DNA of 64,000 nucleotides from Bin5 sp965200615 (GCA_965200615.1 OZ241377.1:3286001-3350000); one strand, 5' to 3'; numbered from the stretch's first letter, positions 1 to 9,432 are shown. Notes: generated by a model from the letters alone, not told the origin. A program made the numbers and translations.

Positions 1-1
1 C

Positions 2-319
2 GTGAAGACCGAACGCGCACTGCGAGTCGCGCCCCAAACTGATGTCCGCGACCGTGCCCGCGACTACGCCCCCGAGCAGACGCGACGCTACTTCGCCATG
101 CTCCACGGCTACCAGCGCATGCCGGAGGCCGAGTTGCTCTCGTTCGAGTGGGTGGAGCTGGCGAAGCCGGTCGCCGCGATCGTGAGCCGGGCCGGCGCGC
201 GGGCGAATTGTGATAACTGTGGCGAAGAGATTATCAACGAACGGGAGGTCGTGGGCGCTGGCGCTACGTTGTGCCGGTCCTGCGCAGGCGGAGGGTATTA
301 CTCGGTAAGCACGGAGTAG
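2..319 (+). CDS. FmdE-like protein, C-terminal part (5' end outside window)
   Basis: The visible 105 residues look like the tail of an FmdE-family protein (related to formylmethanofuran dehydrogenase subunit E), which in bacteria without methanogenesis has no settled role. A helical stretch (YAPEQTRRYFAMLHGYQRMP, then EAELLSFEWVEL) leads into a zinc ribbon at about residues 70-94: CDNCGEEI, then a treble-clef-like LCRSC. The first codon seen is a GTG at the very edge of the window, so this is almost certainly an internal codon of a longer gene. It is followed by a truncated antitoxin gene on the same strand. Family assignment is from the zinc-ribbon pattern and the preceding helix only. Confidence 0.6.
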   Translation: MKTERALRVAPQTDVRDRARDYAPEQTRRYFAMLHGYQRMPEAELLSFEWVELAKPVAAIVSRAGARANCDNCGEEIINEREVVGAGATLCRSCAGGGYYSVSTE

Positions 320-344
320 GTTCTGTACAGGAAGCTGGTGAACT

Positions 345-470
345 GTGTTGAAACGTGTTGTACATCCGGGGGAGATTCTGAGGGACGAGCTTGAGAAAAT
401 GGGCATGTCCCCAATGGCGTTCGCCCGCGCGCTTTCATCTCATCACCGCTCCCCCAATGTTCCAGCTTAA
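345..470 (+). pseudogene. Truncated HigA-type antitoxin remnant
   Basis: A GTG-initiated 41-codon frame begins LKRVVHPGEILRDELEKMG and continues MSPMAFARAL. This matches the N-terminus of HigA/VapI-family XRE antitoxins, where the HPGEIL-x-E-L block precedes the helix-turn-helix. The similarity stops after about 28 residues; the rest (SSHHRSPNVPA) is not HTH-like and ends at a TAA lying inside the start region of the next gene. The helix-turn-helix is lost, so it should not bind DNA. No HigB-like toxin is visible in front of it. The fusion point around 430-445 abuts the restriction-modification gene and suggests a deletion or insertion joint. Confidence 0.55.
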
Positions 471-3400
471 AGCCACGCACAAGGTCGTCAAAGACTACTT
501 CACCGAGATCCACAGACTGACCCAACTCGGCGCGGTGCATGAGGGCGCGGTCGCGCCTGCGTTCGCCAATCTGCTGCGCGCCGCGGCACAACCGTTCGGC
601 TGGACGCTGGCCGAGCAGTATGCCCGCGCCGCGCGCGGCGGGCGGGCCATCCGCATTGACGGCGCGCTGCTGGATGAATTCAAACTGGCGCGCGGCTACT
701 GGGAGGCGAAGGACAGCGCTGACGACCTCGACGCGGAGATCAGCCGCAAGCTGGCCGCCGGCTATCCGCAGGACAACATTCTCTTTCAGTCGCCGGCGCG
801 CATCGTCGTCGTCCAGCAGGGGCAGCGGGTGTGGGACGCGCCGGCCAGCGAGCCGGACGCGCTCGTCGCCAGTCTGCGCGCCTTCTTCGCGTACCAGCCC
901 CCGGCGTTTGAACGCTGGCAACAGGCGGTCGAAGAGTTCAAGGCGGTGGTGCCGGAGCTGGCCGCGGCGCTGCTGGAACTGATCGAGGGCGAACGGCGCG
1001 GCAACCCGGGCTTTATCGACGCCTTCGGCAGATTCGCGGATCTCTGCCGCGCCGCGATCAACCCCAACATCTCCGACCAGGCGGTTGAGGAGATGCTGAT
1101 CCAGCACCTGCTCACCGAGCGCATCTTCCGGCGGGTCTTCGACAACCCGGACTTTGTGAACCGCAACGTGATTGCGCGCGAGATCGAGGAGGTGGCGCGC
1201 GCCCTGACCAGCCAGCGTTTCAGCCGCCGCGATTTCTTCCGCCCGCTGGACCGCTTCTACGGCGCCATCGAGACCACCGCCGCGACCATCAACGATTTTT
1301 CCGAGAAGCAGGGCTTTCTCAACACGGTCTACGAGCAGTTTTTCCAGGGCTTTTCGGTCGAGGTGGCGGACACGCACGGCATCGTCTACACGCCCCAGGC
1401 GCTCGTCGACTTCATGGTGCGCTCGGTCGAGGCGCTGCTGCAGCGCGAGTTTGGACGCTCACTGGCCGATCCCGGCGTCCATCTGCTGGACCCGTTCGTG
1501 GGCACGGGCAACTTCATCCTGCGCGTTATGCGCCACCTGGCGGAGATCGGGCGGCTGGGCAGCCTGCCCCACAAGTACGCGCACGAGCTGCACTGCAACG
1601 AGGTGATGCTGCTGCCCTACTACATTGCGGCGATGAACATCGAGCACGAGTACTACGAGTTGACCGGCCAGTACGCGCCCTTCGCCGGCATCTGCCTGGT
1701 GGACACGTTTGAGCTGGCCGAGGACATCCAGCCGAGCCTGTTTGCGCCGGAGAACACGGCGCGCGTGCAGGCGCAGCAGGGGCAGGAGATCACCGTCATC
1801 ATCGGCAACCCGCCCTATAACGTGGGACAGGTCAATGAGAACGACAACAACAAGAACCGCAAGTATCCGACAATGGACAAGCGGGTGCGGGAGACCTATT
1901 CGAAGGACTCCAGGGCGACCAACAAGAACGCCTTGGCTGATCCCTATGTCAAAGCGATTCGTTGGGCAGCGGACCGCATCGGGAAGGAGGGAATTGTCGT
2001 TTTTGTGAGCAACAGTGGGTTTCTCGATGGCGTTGCAACCGATGGGATGCGCAAACATCTGGCAAACGACTTTGACGCCATTTACATCCTCGATCTGGGT
2101 GGGAACGTGCGCAAGAATCCCAAGCTGTCAGGCACGACGCACAACGTCTTTGGCATTCAGGTCGGTGTCAGCATCAACTTTTTTGTCAAAAGGGGTGGTA
2201 AGGCGGACGCCCCGGCGGGGATGTTCTACGCCCGCGTAGATGAGAACTGGCGCAAAGAGGAGAAGTACCGCTATCTCGACGAAAAGCAACAGTACGGAAA
2301 CATCGATTGGACCAGGATTACGCCGGACAAGCGGCACACATGGCTGACGGAGGGACTCCACGCCGAGTTTGAAACCTTTATCCCGCTGGAAAGCAGGGAA
2401 GCAAAAGCGGCAAAAGGTGAGGCCGCCGATGTGCTTTTTCACAGATTCAGTAGCGGTGTCAAATCCAATCGGGATGCGTGGGTGTACAACTTCAAACGAG
2501 ACGTGCTCAGCGAAAATATGATCCGGACGATCGAAACCTATAACGAGCAGGTATTCAAGTGGGAACAGCGAAATGATCGGGACGTGAACCTAGATGACTT
2601 CGTCTTAGATGATCATGAGAAAATCAAGTGGAGTCAGACGCTTAAGCAAGACTTGAAAAGAGGGAGAACAACAGAATTTTCGCTTGCAAGGGTACGGGCT
2701 GCTTTCTATCGTCCTTTTACAACTTCCCATCTTTACTTTGACCGCATGATGAACGAGTCTGTTTATGTCTTCCCTTCCATCTTCCCCACACCGAAGACTG
2801 AAACAGAGAATCGCGTGATTTGGCTCAAGGTCGGCGGTGACTGGTCGATGTTTGCGCTGATGGTCAACAAACTTGCCGACCAACTTCCACAAGGCGGTTC
2901 CCAATGCTTTCCCTTCTACACCTACGACGAGGACGGCAGCAACCGCCGCGAGAACATCACCGACTGGGCGCTGGCGCGGTTCCGCGCTCACTACCACGAC
3001 GACAGCATCACCAAGTGGGACATCTTCCACTACGTCTACGGCCTGCTGCATCACCCCGGCTATCGCGAGCGCTACCAGGCCAATCTCAAGCGCGATCTGC
3101 CCCACATCCCCTTCGCGCCCGACTTTCGCGCCTTCGCCGCGGCCGGCGCGCGCCTGGCCGCTATCCATATCGGCTATGAGGAGACGCCGCCCTATCCGTT
3201 GCAGGAGATCGAGACGCCGGGGCACACCCTCAACTATCGCGTGGAGAAGATGCGCCTCTCCAAAGACAGGACGCAGCTGCGCTACAACAGCTTCCTGACG
3301 CTGGGCGGGGTCCCTGAAGAAGCGTTCGATTACCGCCTCGGCAATCGCTCGGCCCTCGAATGGGTGATCGACCAGTACCGGGTGAAGACGGACAAGCGCA

Positions 3401-3543
3401 GCGGCATCGTCAACGACCCCAACCGCGCCGATGATCCGCGATACATCGTCAACCTCATCGGCCGCGTGATCGCCGTCAGCCTGGAGACGGCGCAGATTGT
3501 GGCGGGGCTGCCGGGCTATGGATATGAAGCGGAAGAGTCATGA
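457..3543 (+). CDS. Single-chain restriction-modification enzyme (PD-(D/E)XK nuclease + N6-adenine methylase, type ISP-like without helicase)
   Basis: A 1028-residue protein if it starts at the ATG at 457 (MFQLKATHKVV). An in-frame ATG at 391 is less likely because it sits in the antitoxin remnant and adds unlike sequence. Residues 66-86 hold a nuclease-like core: D68 and D73 in DGALLDEF, then GYWEAKD with E83 and K85. At about 343-351 is methylase motif I (LLDPFVGTG), and at about 448-455 motif IV of adenine-N6 methylases (IIGNPPYN). The C-terminal 500 residues match the target-recognition half of the type ISP enzymes in organisation. No DEAD/helicase block lies between nuclease and methylase, unlike LlaGI-type ISP enzymes. 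It would methylate and cut DNA with one polypeptide; no separate specificity gene is adjacent. The gene ends inside a perfect palindrome. Confidence 0.82.
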   Translation: MFQLKATHKVVKDYFTEIHRLTQLGAVHEGAVAPAFANLLRAAAQPFGWTLAEQYARAARGGRAIRIDGALLDEFKLARGYWEAKDSADDLDAEISRKLAAGYPQDNILFQSPARIVVVQQGQRVWDAPASEPDALVASLRAFFAYQPPAFERWQQAVEEFKAVVPELAAALLELIEGERRGNPGFIDAFGRFADLCRAAINPNISDQAVEEMLIQHLLTERIFRRVFDNPDFVNRNVIAREIEEVARALTSQRFSRRDFFRPLDRFYGAIETTAATINDFSEKQGFLNTVYEQFFQGFSVEVADTHGIVYTPQALVDFMVRSVEALLQREFGRSLADPGVHLLDPFVGTGNFILRVMRHLAEIGRLGSLPHKYAHELHCNEVMLLPYYIAAMNIEHEYYELTGQYAPFAGICLVDTFELAEDIQPSLFAPENTARVQAQQGQEITVIIGNPPYNVGQVNENDNNKNRKYPTMDKRVRETYSKDSRATNKNALADPYVKAIRWAADRIGKEGIVVFVSNSGFLDGVATDGMRKHLANDFDAIYILDLGGNVRKNPKLSGTTHNVFGIQVGVSINFFVKRGGKADAPAGMFYARVDENWRKEEKYRYLDEKQQYGNIDWTRITPDKRHTWLTEGLHAEFETFIPLESREAKAAKGEAADVLFHRFSSGVKSNRDAWVYNFKRDVLSENMIRTIETYNEQVFKWEQRNDRDVNLDDFVLDDHEKIKWSQTLKQDLKRGRTTEFSLARVRAAFYRPFTTSHLYFDRMMNESVYVFPSIFPTPKTETENRVIWLKVGGDWSMFALMVNKLADQLPQGGSQCFPFYTYDEDGSNRRENITDWALARFRAHYHDDSITKWDIFHYVYGLLHHPGYRERYQANLKRDLPHIPFAPDFRAFAAAGARLAAIHIGYEETPPYPLQEIETPGHTLNYRVEKMRLSKDRTQLRYNSFLTLGGVPEEAFDYRLGNRSALEWVIDQYRVKTDKRSGIVNDPNRADDPRYIVNLIGRVIAVSLETAQIVAGLPGYGYEAEES

Positions 3544-3557
3544 CTCTTCCGCTTCAT
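3524..3557 (+). terminator. Perfect 34-bp palindrome over the stop codon of the restriction-modification gene
   Basis: Bases 3524-3540 (ATGAAGCGGAAGAGTCA) are exactly mirrored by 3541-3557, giving a 17-bp uninterrupted dyad followed by TTTT. The TGA stop lies at the centre. As RNA it would fold into a long hairpin with a small TCATGA-derived loop and could act as a terminator. A loopless perfect dyad that includes six codons is unusual for one. Confidence 0.6.
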
Positions 3558-3558
3558 T

Positions 3559-3616
3559 TTCAACAAGGTGTCAATCCTTCTTTATAATTCCTCAAAATAT
3601 ACCGAAATTGGTATAT
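3559..3616 (+). promoter_or_regulatory. Candidate promoter with operator-like inverted repeat at the start site
   Basis: TTCAAC at 3559 and TATAAT at 3583-3588 are 18 bp apart, a fair sigma-70 match with a perfect -10. The inverted repeat ATATACC-GAAATT-GGTATAT at 3597-3616 covers the predicted transcription start, the classic place for a repressor operator. It would drive the 20-codon frame at 3714 and perhaps the small membrane protein at 3962. Confidence 0.35.
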
Positions 3617-3713
3617 GTGAGCGAGACAGGCTGGCCCGGCGCCGGGTATTCTGTAGGCGTGGCTGAAGTTAAGCCAGCCGAGCAGGATTCGTCGAAAGAG
3701 GAGGCAGTCAAAG

Positions 3714-3776
3714 ATGATTACATTGAAGAAGTTTTCGGGAGGTATGAAGGTTTTGCGAAATGTTGGGTTAGTCTGA
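3714..3776 (+). CDS. Possible 20-residue peptide with strong ribosome-binding site
   Basis: ATG at 3714 is preceded at good spacing by AGAGGAGG (3698-3705), one of the best Shine-Dalgarno matches in the window. The frame encodes MITLKKFSGGMKVLRNVGLV and stops at TGA. The same frame stays open past the TGA to 3971, overlapping the start of the next gene by 10 bp, so this may be the first part of a broken or recoded 85-codon gene instead of a true micropeptide. No known family is recognised. Support is limited to the ribosome-binding site and the promoter-like sequence upstream. Confidence 0.3.
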   Translation: MITLKKFSGGMKVLRNVGLV

Positions 3777-3906
3777 TTGGCCGTTCTCACTTGGGCGAAG
3801 GTTCGGCACACAGTCTTTGTGACACATAACGATACCAGCCCCTGGAACATCACCAGGGTGGAAAATCACTCGACGGCATCGCATAACCGCATAAGGATTC
3901 GATCAT

Positions 3907-3940
3907 ACAGTTCAGTGTACTGGTTGGTGCACTGGACTGT
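3907..3940 (+). promoter_or_regulatory. 14-bp stem hairpin in the leader of the small membrane protein gene
   Basis: ACAGTTCAGTGTAC (3907-3920) and GTGCACTGGACTGT (3927-3940) pair over all 14 positions in RNA, 12 Watson-Crick and two G-U, with loop TGGTTG. It ends about 10 nt before the Shine-Dalgarno AGGAGAGGG of the gene at 3962 and has no T-run, so it is not a terminator. It could be a DNA operator or an RNA element affecting translation or stability. Confidence 0.45.
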
Positions 3941-3961
3941 CACTCATTTGAGGAGAGGGAC

Positions 3962-4195
3962 ATGCAAATGAACGTACTGCCGCCCGGGTTTGCATTTGAC
4001 GATGAGGAGAGGCCGCGGGAGAAGAAGGAATCGTTGAAGGACATTTACCGGGACTTTGTTCGGAACCCGATTCCATTGCCGGTCTGGATGTGGAATGTGA
4101 TTGTGATTGCGATCCAGATAGGATTCGTTCTCTTTCTTTTCTGGCTTGCGGCCTTTGTTCTGGCCTTGATTTTGGGTGTATCTTTTGGGATTTGA
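3962..4195 (+). CDS. Small membrane protein, unknown function
   Basis: 77 residues with a charged N-terminal half (about residues 14-32, rich in E, R, K) and a hydrophobic C-terminal half. One long or two short membrane segments are likely at about 45-75 (WNVIVIAIQIGFVLFLFW, then LAAFVLALILGV). A good ribosome-binding site (AGGAGAGGG, 3951-3959) supports the first ATG; a second ATG follows two codons later. The gene has a hairpin in its leader and a clear intrinsic terminator after it, so it looks like a self-contained transcription unit. No family is recognised. It lies between the restriction-modification gene and the convergent groEL. Confidence 0.68.
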   Translation: MQMNVLPPGFAFDDEERPREKKESLKDIYRDFVRNPIPLPVWMWNVIVIAIQIGFVLFLFWLAAFVLALILGVSFGI

Positions 4196-4210
4196 GTGGA
4201 GGAGAAGGTA

Positions 4211-4246
4211 AAGGCCGTCAGCTTTGGCTGGCGGCTTTTCTATTTA
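4211..4246 (+). terminator. Intrinsic terminator after the small membrane protein gene
   Basis: GCCGTCAGC (4214-4222) pairs with GCTGGCGGC (4227-4235) with one G-U pair, followed by TTTTCTATTT. It ends transcription 20-50 bp past the stop codon of the gene at 3962-4195. Confidence 0.75.
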
Positions 4247-4504
4247 ACCCTGCTTTTGTTCTTTGATCATTCCCTATAGTTCCCAAAATTTCGCCAATCT
4301 TGCGACAGTCACCGGAATCGCCGACGTAGATGACCTTAGAGCGAAAGTTAGGGAGGGGTTGCAACAACCAGGAGAGATGGGATCACAGCTTTTCTCGTGG
4401 CCGCAGTCCCGATTTCTGGAATGGATTGAACATGGATAATCTTGACATCCTCAAGTGAAATACAGAACACTAATTGTAAATAGCGCAATCCGTAGTATGT
4501 AATC
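4247..4504. other. Intergenic spacer, no gene seen
   Basis: Between the two convergent terminators there is roughly 260 bp of moderate GC content. Short open frames exist on both strands, but none has a ribosome-binding site or recognisable protein character. No tRNA-like or repeated structure was found by eye. Confidence 0.55.
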
Positions 4505-4540
4505 AAAAAAAGGCGCCGGAGACTTTCCACCCCCGACGCC
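4505..4540 (-). terminator. Intrinsic terminator of the groES-groEL operon
   Basis: On the minus strand GGCGTCGGGG pairs with CTCCGGCGCC (two G-U pairs) and is followed by seven T residues. It lies about 40-70 bp beyond the groEL stop codon. Confidence 0.75.
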
Positions 4541-4577
4541 CCTTTCAAACTCTATTCAATTCCCAAACCAACCAACC

Positions 4578-6215
<1,638 letters not shown>

Positions 6216-6287
6216 TACGGTCTTTCTCCTCCGGTTTGACCCGCGCTCCAGGGGCGGGTTAATTGAGCTTTTTCAGCGTAGGTCCGA

Positions 6288-6578
6288 TTAACTTTCAACG
6301 AGCGCCAATACGTCCGATTCCTTGAGAATCAGAACCTCTGTCGCATCTAGCTTGATATTCGTGCCGGAATACTTCGCGTAAAGAACGATATCACCGACGG
6401 AGACATCCATGGCGATGCGCTTGCCGTCTTCGTCCCGTGCGCCGGGACCCGCTGCGACTACCTCGCCCTGCTGTGGCTTCTCTTTAGCGGTTTCCGGCAG
6501 ATAGATGCCCGTGGAAGTCTGTTCCTCCCCCTCCAGGGGCTGGACTACCAGCCGATCACCGAGCGGCTTAAGATTCAT
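6288..6578 (-). CDS. groES: Co-chaperonin GroES (10 kDa, Hsp10)
   Basis: 96 residues starting MNLKPLGDRLVVQPLE, the typical GroES N-terminus. The mobile loop lies at about residues 20-33 (EQTSTGIYLPETAKEK), and the domain continues through GEVVAAGPG and GDIVLYAKYSGT. The start at 6578 is chosen because a very strong ribosome-binding site (AAGGAGGAAGG on the minus strand) lies just upstream; the open frame continues for another 49 codons that are not GroES-like. It caps the GroEL ring. First gene of the groES-groEL operon. Confidence 0.98.
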   Translation of the reverse strand: MNLKPLGDRLVVQPLEGEEQTSTGIYLPETAKEKPQQGEVVAAGPGARDEDGKRIAMDVSVGDIVLYAKYSGTNIKLDATEVLILKESDVLALVES

Positions 6579-6742
6579 TCGACCTTCCTCCTTGCCTTTC
6601 GAACTGTTCTGATGAAATGCCAGTGATTCTGAATTGCCCGCCATAGGGTAGCGGGAAAAGGATCCGATATCACACAACTCTCTGGCCGCGCAGCCCGTCA
6701 GACACGGATCCGGCAAGACCTGCACAGCCTCTCAGACTCACA

Positions 6743-6769
6743 TTAGCACTCAAATAGCCTGAGTGCTAA
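6743..6769 (-). promoter_or_regulatory. CIRCE operator (HrcA binding site)
   Basis: TTAGCACTC-N9-GAGTGCTAA is a perfect match to the CIRCE consensus with the standard 9-bp spacer. It sits just downstream of the groES promoter, inside the 5' leader, where HrcA repressor is known to bind and block heat-shock gene expression. hrcA itself is not in the window. Confidence 0.96.
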
Positions 6770-6779
6770 ACTAACAGAA

Positions 6780-6808
6780 AGTGTAGCATAGTTCCTGTCG
6801 CATGACAA
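6780..6808 (-). promoter_or_regulatory. sigma-70-type promoter of groES-groEL
   Basis: Minus strand TTGTCA (6803-6808) and TACACT (6780-6785) are separated by 17 bp. The predicted start lies immediately before the CIRCE element, as in other HrcA-controlled operons. Confidence 0.75.
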
Positions 6809-6840
6809 GATTCCAATCTCCCGAAAACGTAAGCGTTTTG

Positions 6841-9024
6841 TTAGCGTTGGGATCTTCCCGGGGAGGCTACCGCGGCCACGTAGGCCAGCATCTCATCCTC
6901 TTCCGCCACGTACTCATCCAGTTGGAATGCCGCGTAAAGCTCGCGGCTGCGCTGGAAGTACTCCGCTGCCTGCGCGTGGTCCTGCTGTTCCAACGCGACG
7001 TGACCCAGATTATGTAGCGTAGCCGCCTTGTCCATCCAGGCGCCCCGCTTGTCAGAAAGTGCCAGATCTTTCTCATACCAGTCGAGCGCCGCCCCGAAAT
7101 CCTGCCTCGCGTAGCAGACGGAGCCGAGATTGTTATAACAGGTGCTGATGCCGGTGTCGTCGTGGTTTCGCTGGAAGACGGTAAGGGCCGATTCGTAGGC
7201 CCGTTGGGCCTCCGCATACATCGCCATCCCTTCCATGGCCAGACCAAGATTGTTATGCGCGCTGGCCACCAGCCCTTCGTCTCCAAGGCGCAAAGCCACA
7301 CGCAGCGCTTTCCGATGTTGTTCGATGGCCCGCTCGAAACTGTTCAGGCTGAGATAGGCGCTGCCAAGATTCATGTAAGCGGGTGCCAGCGAACGGGGGT
7401 CTCCGAGTTGAGCGGCCGCCTCAAATGCCAGCCAGAAGTGATCGAGCGCCTGGCGCGGTTCCTCCAGCACGCGGAAGGAAGTGCCCAGATCGGTGTGCCC
7501 GTAGGCCATCGCCATCAACATATCCCGCTCGTCAAAGATGCGCAGCGCCCTCTGCAGCCATTCTATCGCCTCTTCGACCTCACCGTTGAAGAACCGCTGG
7601 CGGCCAATGTTGGCCAGCATCCAGCCGAAGTCGCCGGCATCGCCGAGCGCAATTGCAGCCACCGCGCCGCCGCACAACCAGCGCCAGATGCCCGGCGGGT
7701 GCCGCCAGAAAGCATAGTGGGCGAGCGCGAGCGCATAATCCCGCATCAGTTTGAGGTCGTCCTGTACCTCCGGGAAGTTGATCGGCATGTCGCGCAGCCC
7801 CTCCAACTCCAGCCGTTCAAAGACCATCTTTTCAACGGACTGGCCGAAGATGCGCTCCACCCGGTCGGTGGCCCAGTCCGCGCCCCAGTGAACGTTTCCC
7901 CAGAACGGGTCGATCTCCTGCCAGCGCTGGATCGGCAGCTCCTGGTAGCGTTGGGCGAACTGCAGATAATATCTCGCGTGCTGGCGATGCCAGTCTTCGC
8001 CCAGCATGGCCGCGCCCTCAACAAGGTAGCGGCGCACAACCGGCTGCACGACGACCCTGCGATCAAAGAGGTCCACTTCGACCAGGGCTCGCGTGACCAG
8101 GCCTTCGAATGTCTGGTGCTTCTCGGCCTCGGCGCTCATCCCCACCGTGAACAGATCGGTCAGCGCCTGGTAGGTTGCGCCCCCGGCCGCGCTGACCAGT
8201 CGATCCAGGATGAGCCCCGCCTCCGGCCAGAATGCGGCGAAGTTTTCGACAGCAAAGCCCGCCACGCTGGACATGTCCATGGCCCCGTCCTCAGCGGGCA
8301 GTTCGGCCAGCAGCTCGTCCAGTTCGCTCCATAGCCCAAAGTCGATCAGCAGCCCCATCACTAATCGCATGCTCAGGGGTCTGCCTCCTGTCCGGCGGTG
8401 CAGGCCCTCGACGTTGCGCAACGCCGTATCCCGCACCGATTCGGGCGCACGCGCATGGACAAAGCCTACTGCCTCAGAAAGCGGCAACCCGCCCAATTGA
8501 AGGCGCCGGTCACCTACCAGCTCAGCAAACTCAGGGTGAATGTCGCGATCAATCAACACAATATGGGACTGATTCTCCGCATCATGCAGATGGCTGATGA
8601 TCTCGGCCAGCGTCTGAATCTCGCGGTCGGTTGCTCCCGAGAGTTCGTCCAGAATGAGCAAACGGCGGCGGCGGTAAAGCTGTTCCAGGATACCGATTCC
8701 CCAGCGGTCCTCGCTCACTCGCGTTAGCGTCGTGCCGAGCACCGTGTCCAGCGTGCGCACAATGTCATACATGCGGAATCGATCCCGGCCCGCGGCCCCC
8801 ACCCAGATGATACCGTCGGGAAAGTGGTGAATCGTCTTCCACGCGGCCGCGGTGGCCAGCGTGCTCTTTCCGTTGCCTTGCCCCCCACTGATCGCCAGCG
8901 CCGGCTGCTCGTGCCTTTCGAGCAGCCACCGGCACAAGTCATTCAGTTCCGCGTCGCGCCCGCTGAAGCCCCGCAGCCTGTATACACCTAGATTGTGTCG
9001 GATTTGAGATAATTCGTCGGTCAT
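6841..9024 (-). CDS. STAND-type NTPase with C-terminal TPR repeats
   Basis: A 727-residue regulatory ATPase of the NB-ARC/AP-ATPase sort. Walker A GGQGNGKST is at residues 47-55 and Walker B RLLILDE at about 121-127, followed by the arginine-rich and winged-helix region. From about residue 470 to 700 come tetratricopeptide repeats, recognisable by YMNLGSAYLSL, HNNLGLAMEGM, YNNLGSVCYAR and LHNLGHVALEQ. Such proteins act as ligand-gated switches, in signalling or in anti-phage systems. No obvious effector domain such as a nuclease, TIR or protease is fused to either end, so its output is unknown. It is the last gene of a minus-strand run and ends about 30 bp upstream of the groES promoter region. 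Confidence 0.8.
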   Translation of the reverse strand: MTDELSQIRHNLGVYRLRGFSGRDAELNDLCRWLLERHEQPALAISGGQGNGKSTLATAAAWKTIHHFPDGIIWVGAAGRDRFRMYDIVRTLDTVLGTTLTRVSEDRWGIGILEQLYRRRRLLILDELSGATDREIQTLAEIISHLHDAENQSHIVLIDRDIHPEFAELVGDRRLQLGGLPLSEAVGFVHARAPESVRDTALRNVEGLHRRTGGRPLSMRLVMGLLIDFGLWSELDELLAELPAEDGAMDMSSVAGFAVENFAAFWPEAGLILDRLVSAAGGATYQALTDLFTVGMSAEAEKHQTFEGLVTRALVEVDLFDRRVVVQPVVRRYLVEGAAMLGEDWHRQHARYYLQFAQRYQELPIQRWQEIDPFWGNVHWGADWATDRVERIFGQSVEKMVFERLELEGLRDMPINFPEVQDDLKLMRDYALALAHYAFWRHPPGIWRWLCGGAVAAIALGDAGDFGWMLANIGRQRFFNGEVEEAIEWLQRALRIFDERDMLMAMAYGHTDLGTSFRVLEEPRQALDHFWLAFEAAAQLGDPRSLAPAYMNLGSAYLSLNSFERAIEQHRKALRVALRLGDEGLVASAHNNLGLAMEGMAMYAEAQRAYESALTVFQRNHDDTGISTCYNNLGSVCYARQDFGAALDWYEKDLALSDKRGAWMDKAATLHNLGHVALEQQDHAQAAEYFQRSRELYAAFQLDEYVAEEDEMLAYVAAVASPGRSQR

Positions 9025-9084
9025 CTTTCAATTTCTGCAAATGGTAGCGGGGCAGATGCCTCCCAGCTTATCGAACGGCGCCAT

Positions 9085-9432
9085 TCAGCTATGGTTGGAC
9101 AGCGAAAGGATCAGGCACGGGTATTCGCTCGCAATTGTCGTCTCGTAGTTCAGTGCCTCCGAAAGGGCCTTGCTGCCTTCAACTGCTCCGAATCCCTGCT
9201 CACCGATTCCGGGAGAAAGGAGAATCAGGTCAGGGCGCACGCGTCGCGCAATCTCATTGACATTTACGGGCGAAATGTTGGCGACCAGATCGACCCGCTC
9301 GATCAAGCCGCTGTGCACAGCTTCCGGTTGGTCCGAAGGGTCGCTGACGAAGATTTCGACAGCCGGGTTCTTCTGAAGTTGGCGTAGCGCCACCGAACCG
9401 ATATTGCCGGCGCCAATTAGCCAGACGCGCAT
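9085..9432 (-). CDS. Short Rossmann-fold NAD(P)-binding protein
   Basis: 115 residues beginning MRVWLIGAGNIGSVALRQL, a clear GxGxxG dinucleotide-binding motif followed by an acidic residue after strand 2 (EIFVSD). Residues 60-75 (NEIARRVRPDLILLSPG) complete the first half of a Rossmann fold. The length equals a nucleotide-binding domain alone, like the N-terminal part of saccharopine-dehydrogenase or homoserine-dehydrogenase families, without a catalytic domain. It lies between the STAND ATPase and the permease gene with short spacers and may be co-transcribed. Function unknown. Confidence 0.65.
   Translation of the reverse strand: MRVWLIGAGNIGSVALRQLQKNPAVEIFVSDPSDQPEAVHSGLIERVDLVANISPVNVNEIARRVRPDLILLSPGIGEQGFGAVEGSKALSEALNYETTIASEYPCLILSLSNHS

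Noticed and set aside
298..1377. Minus-strand frame of 359 codons opposite the N-terminal part of the restriction-modification gene
   Set aside because: Composition is dominated by Arg, Leu and Ala as expected for an antisense frame; no motif.
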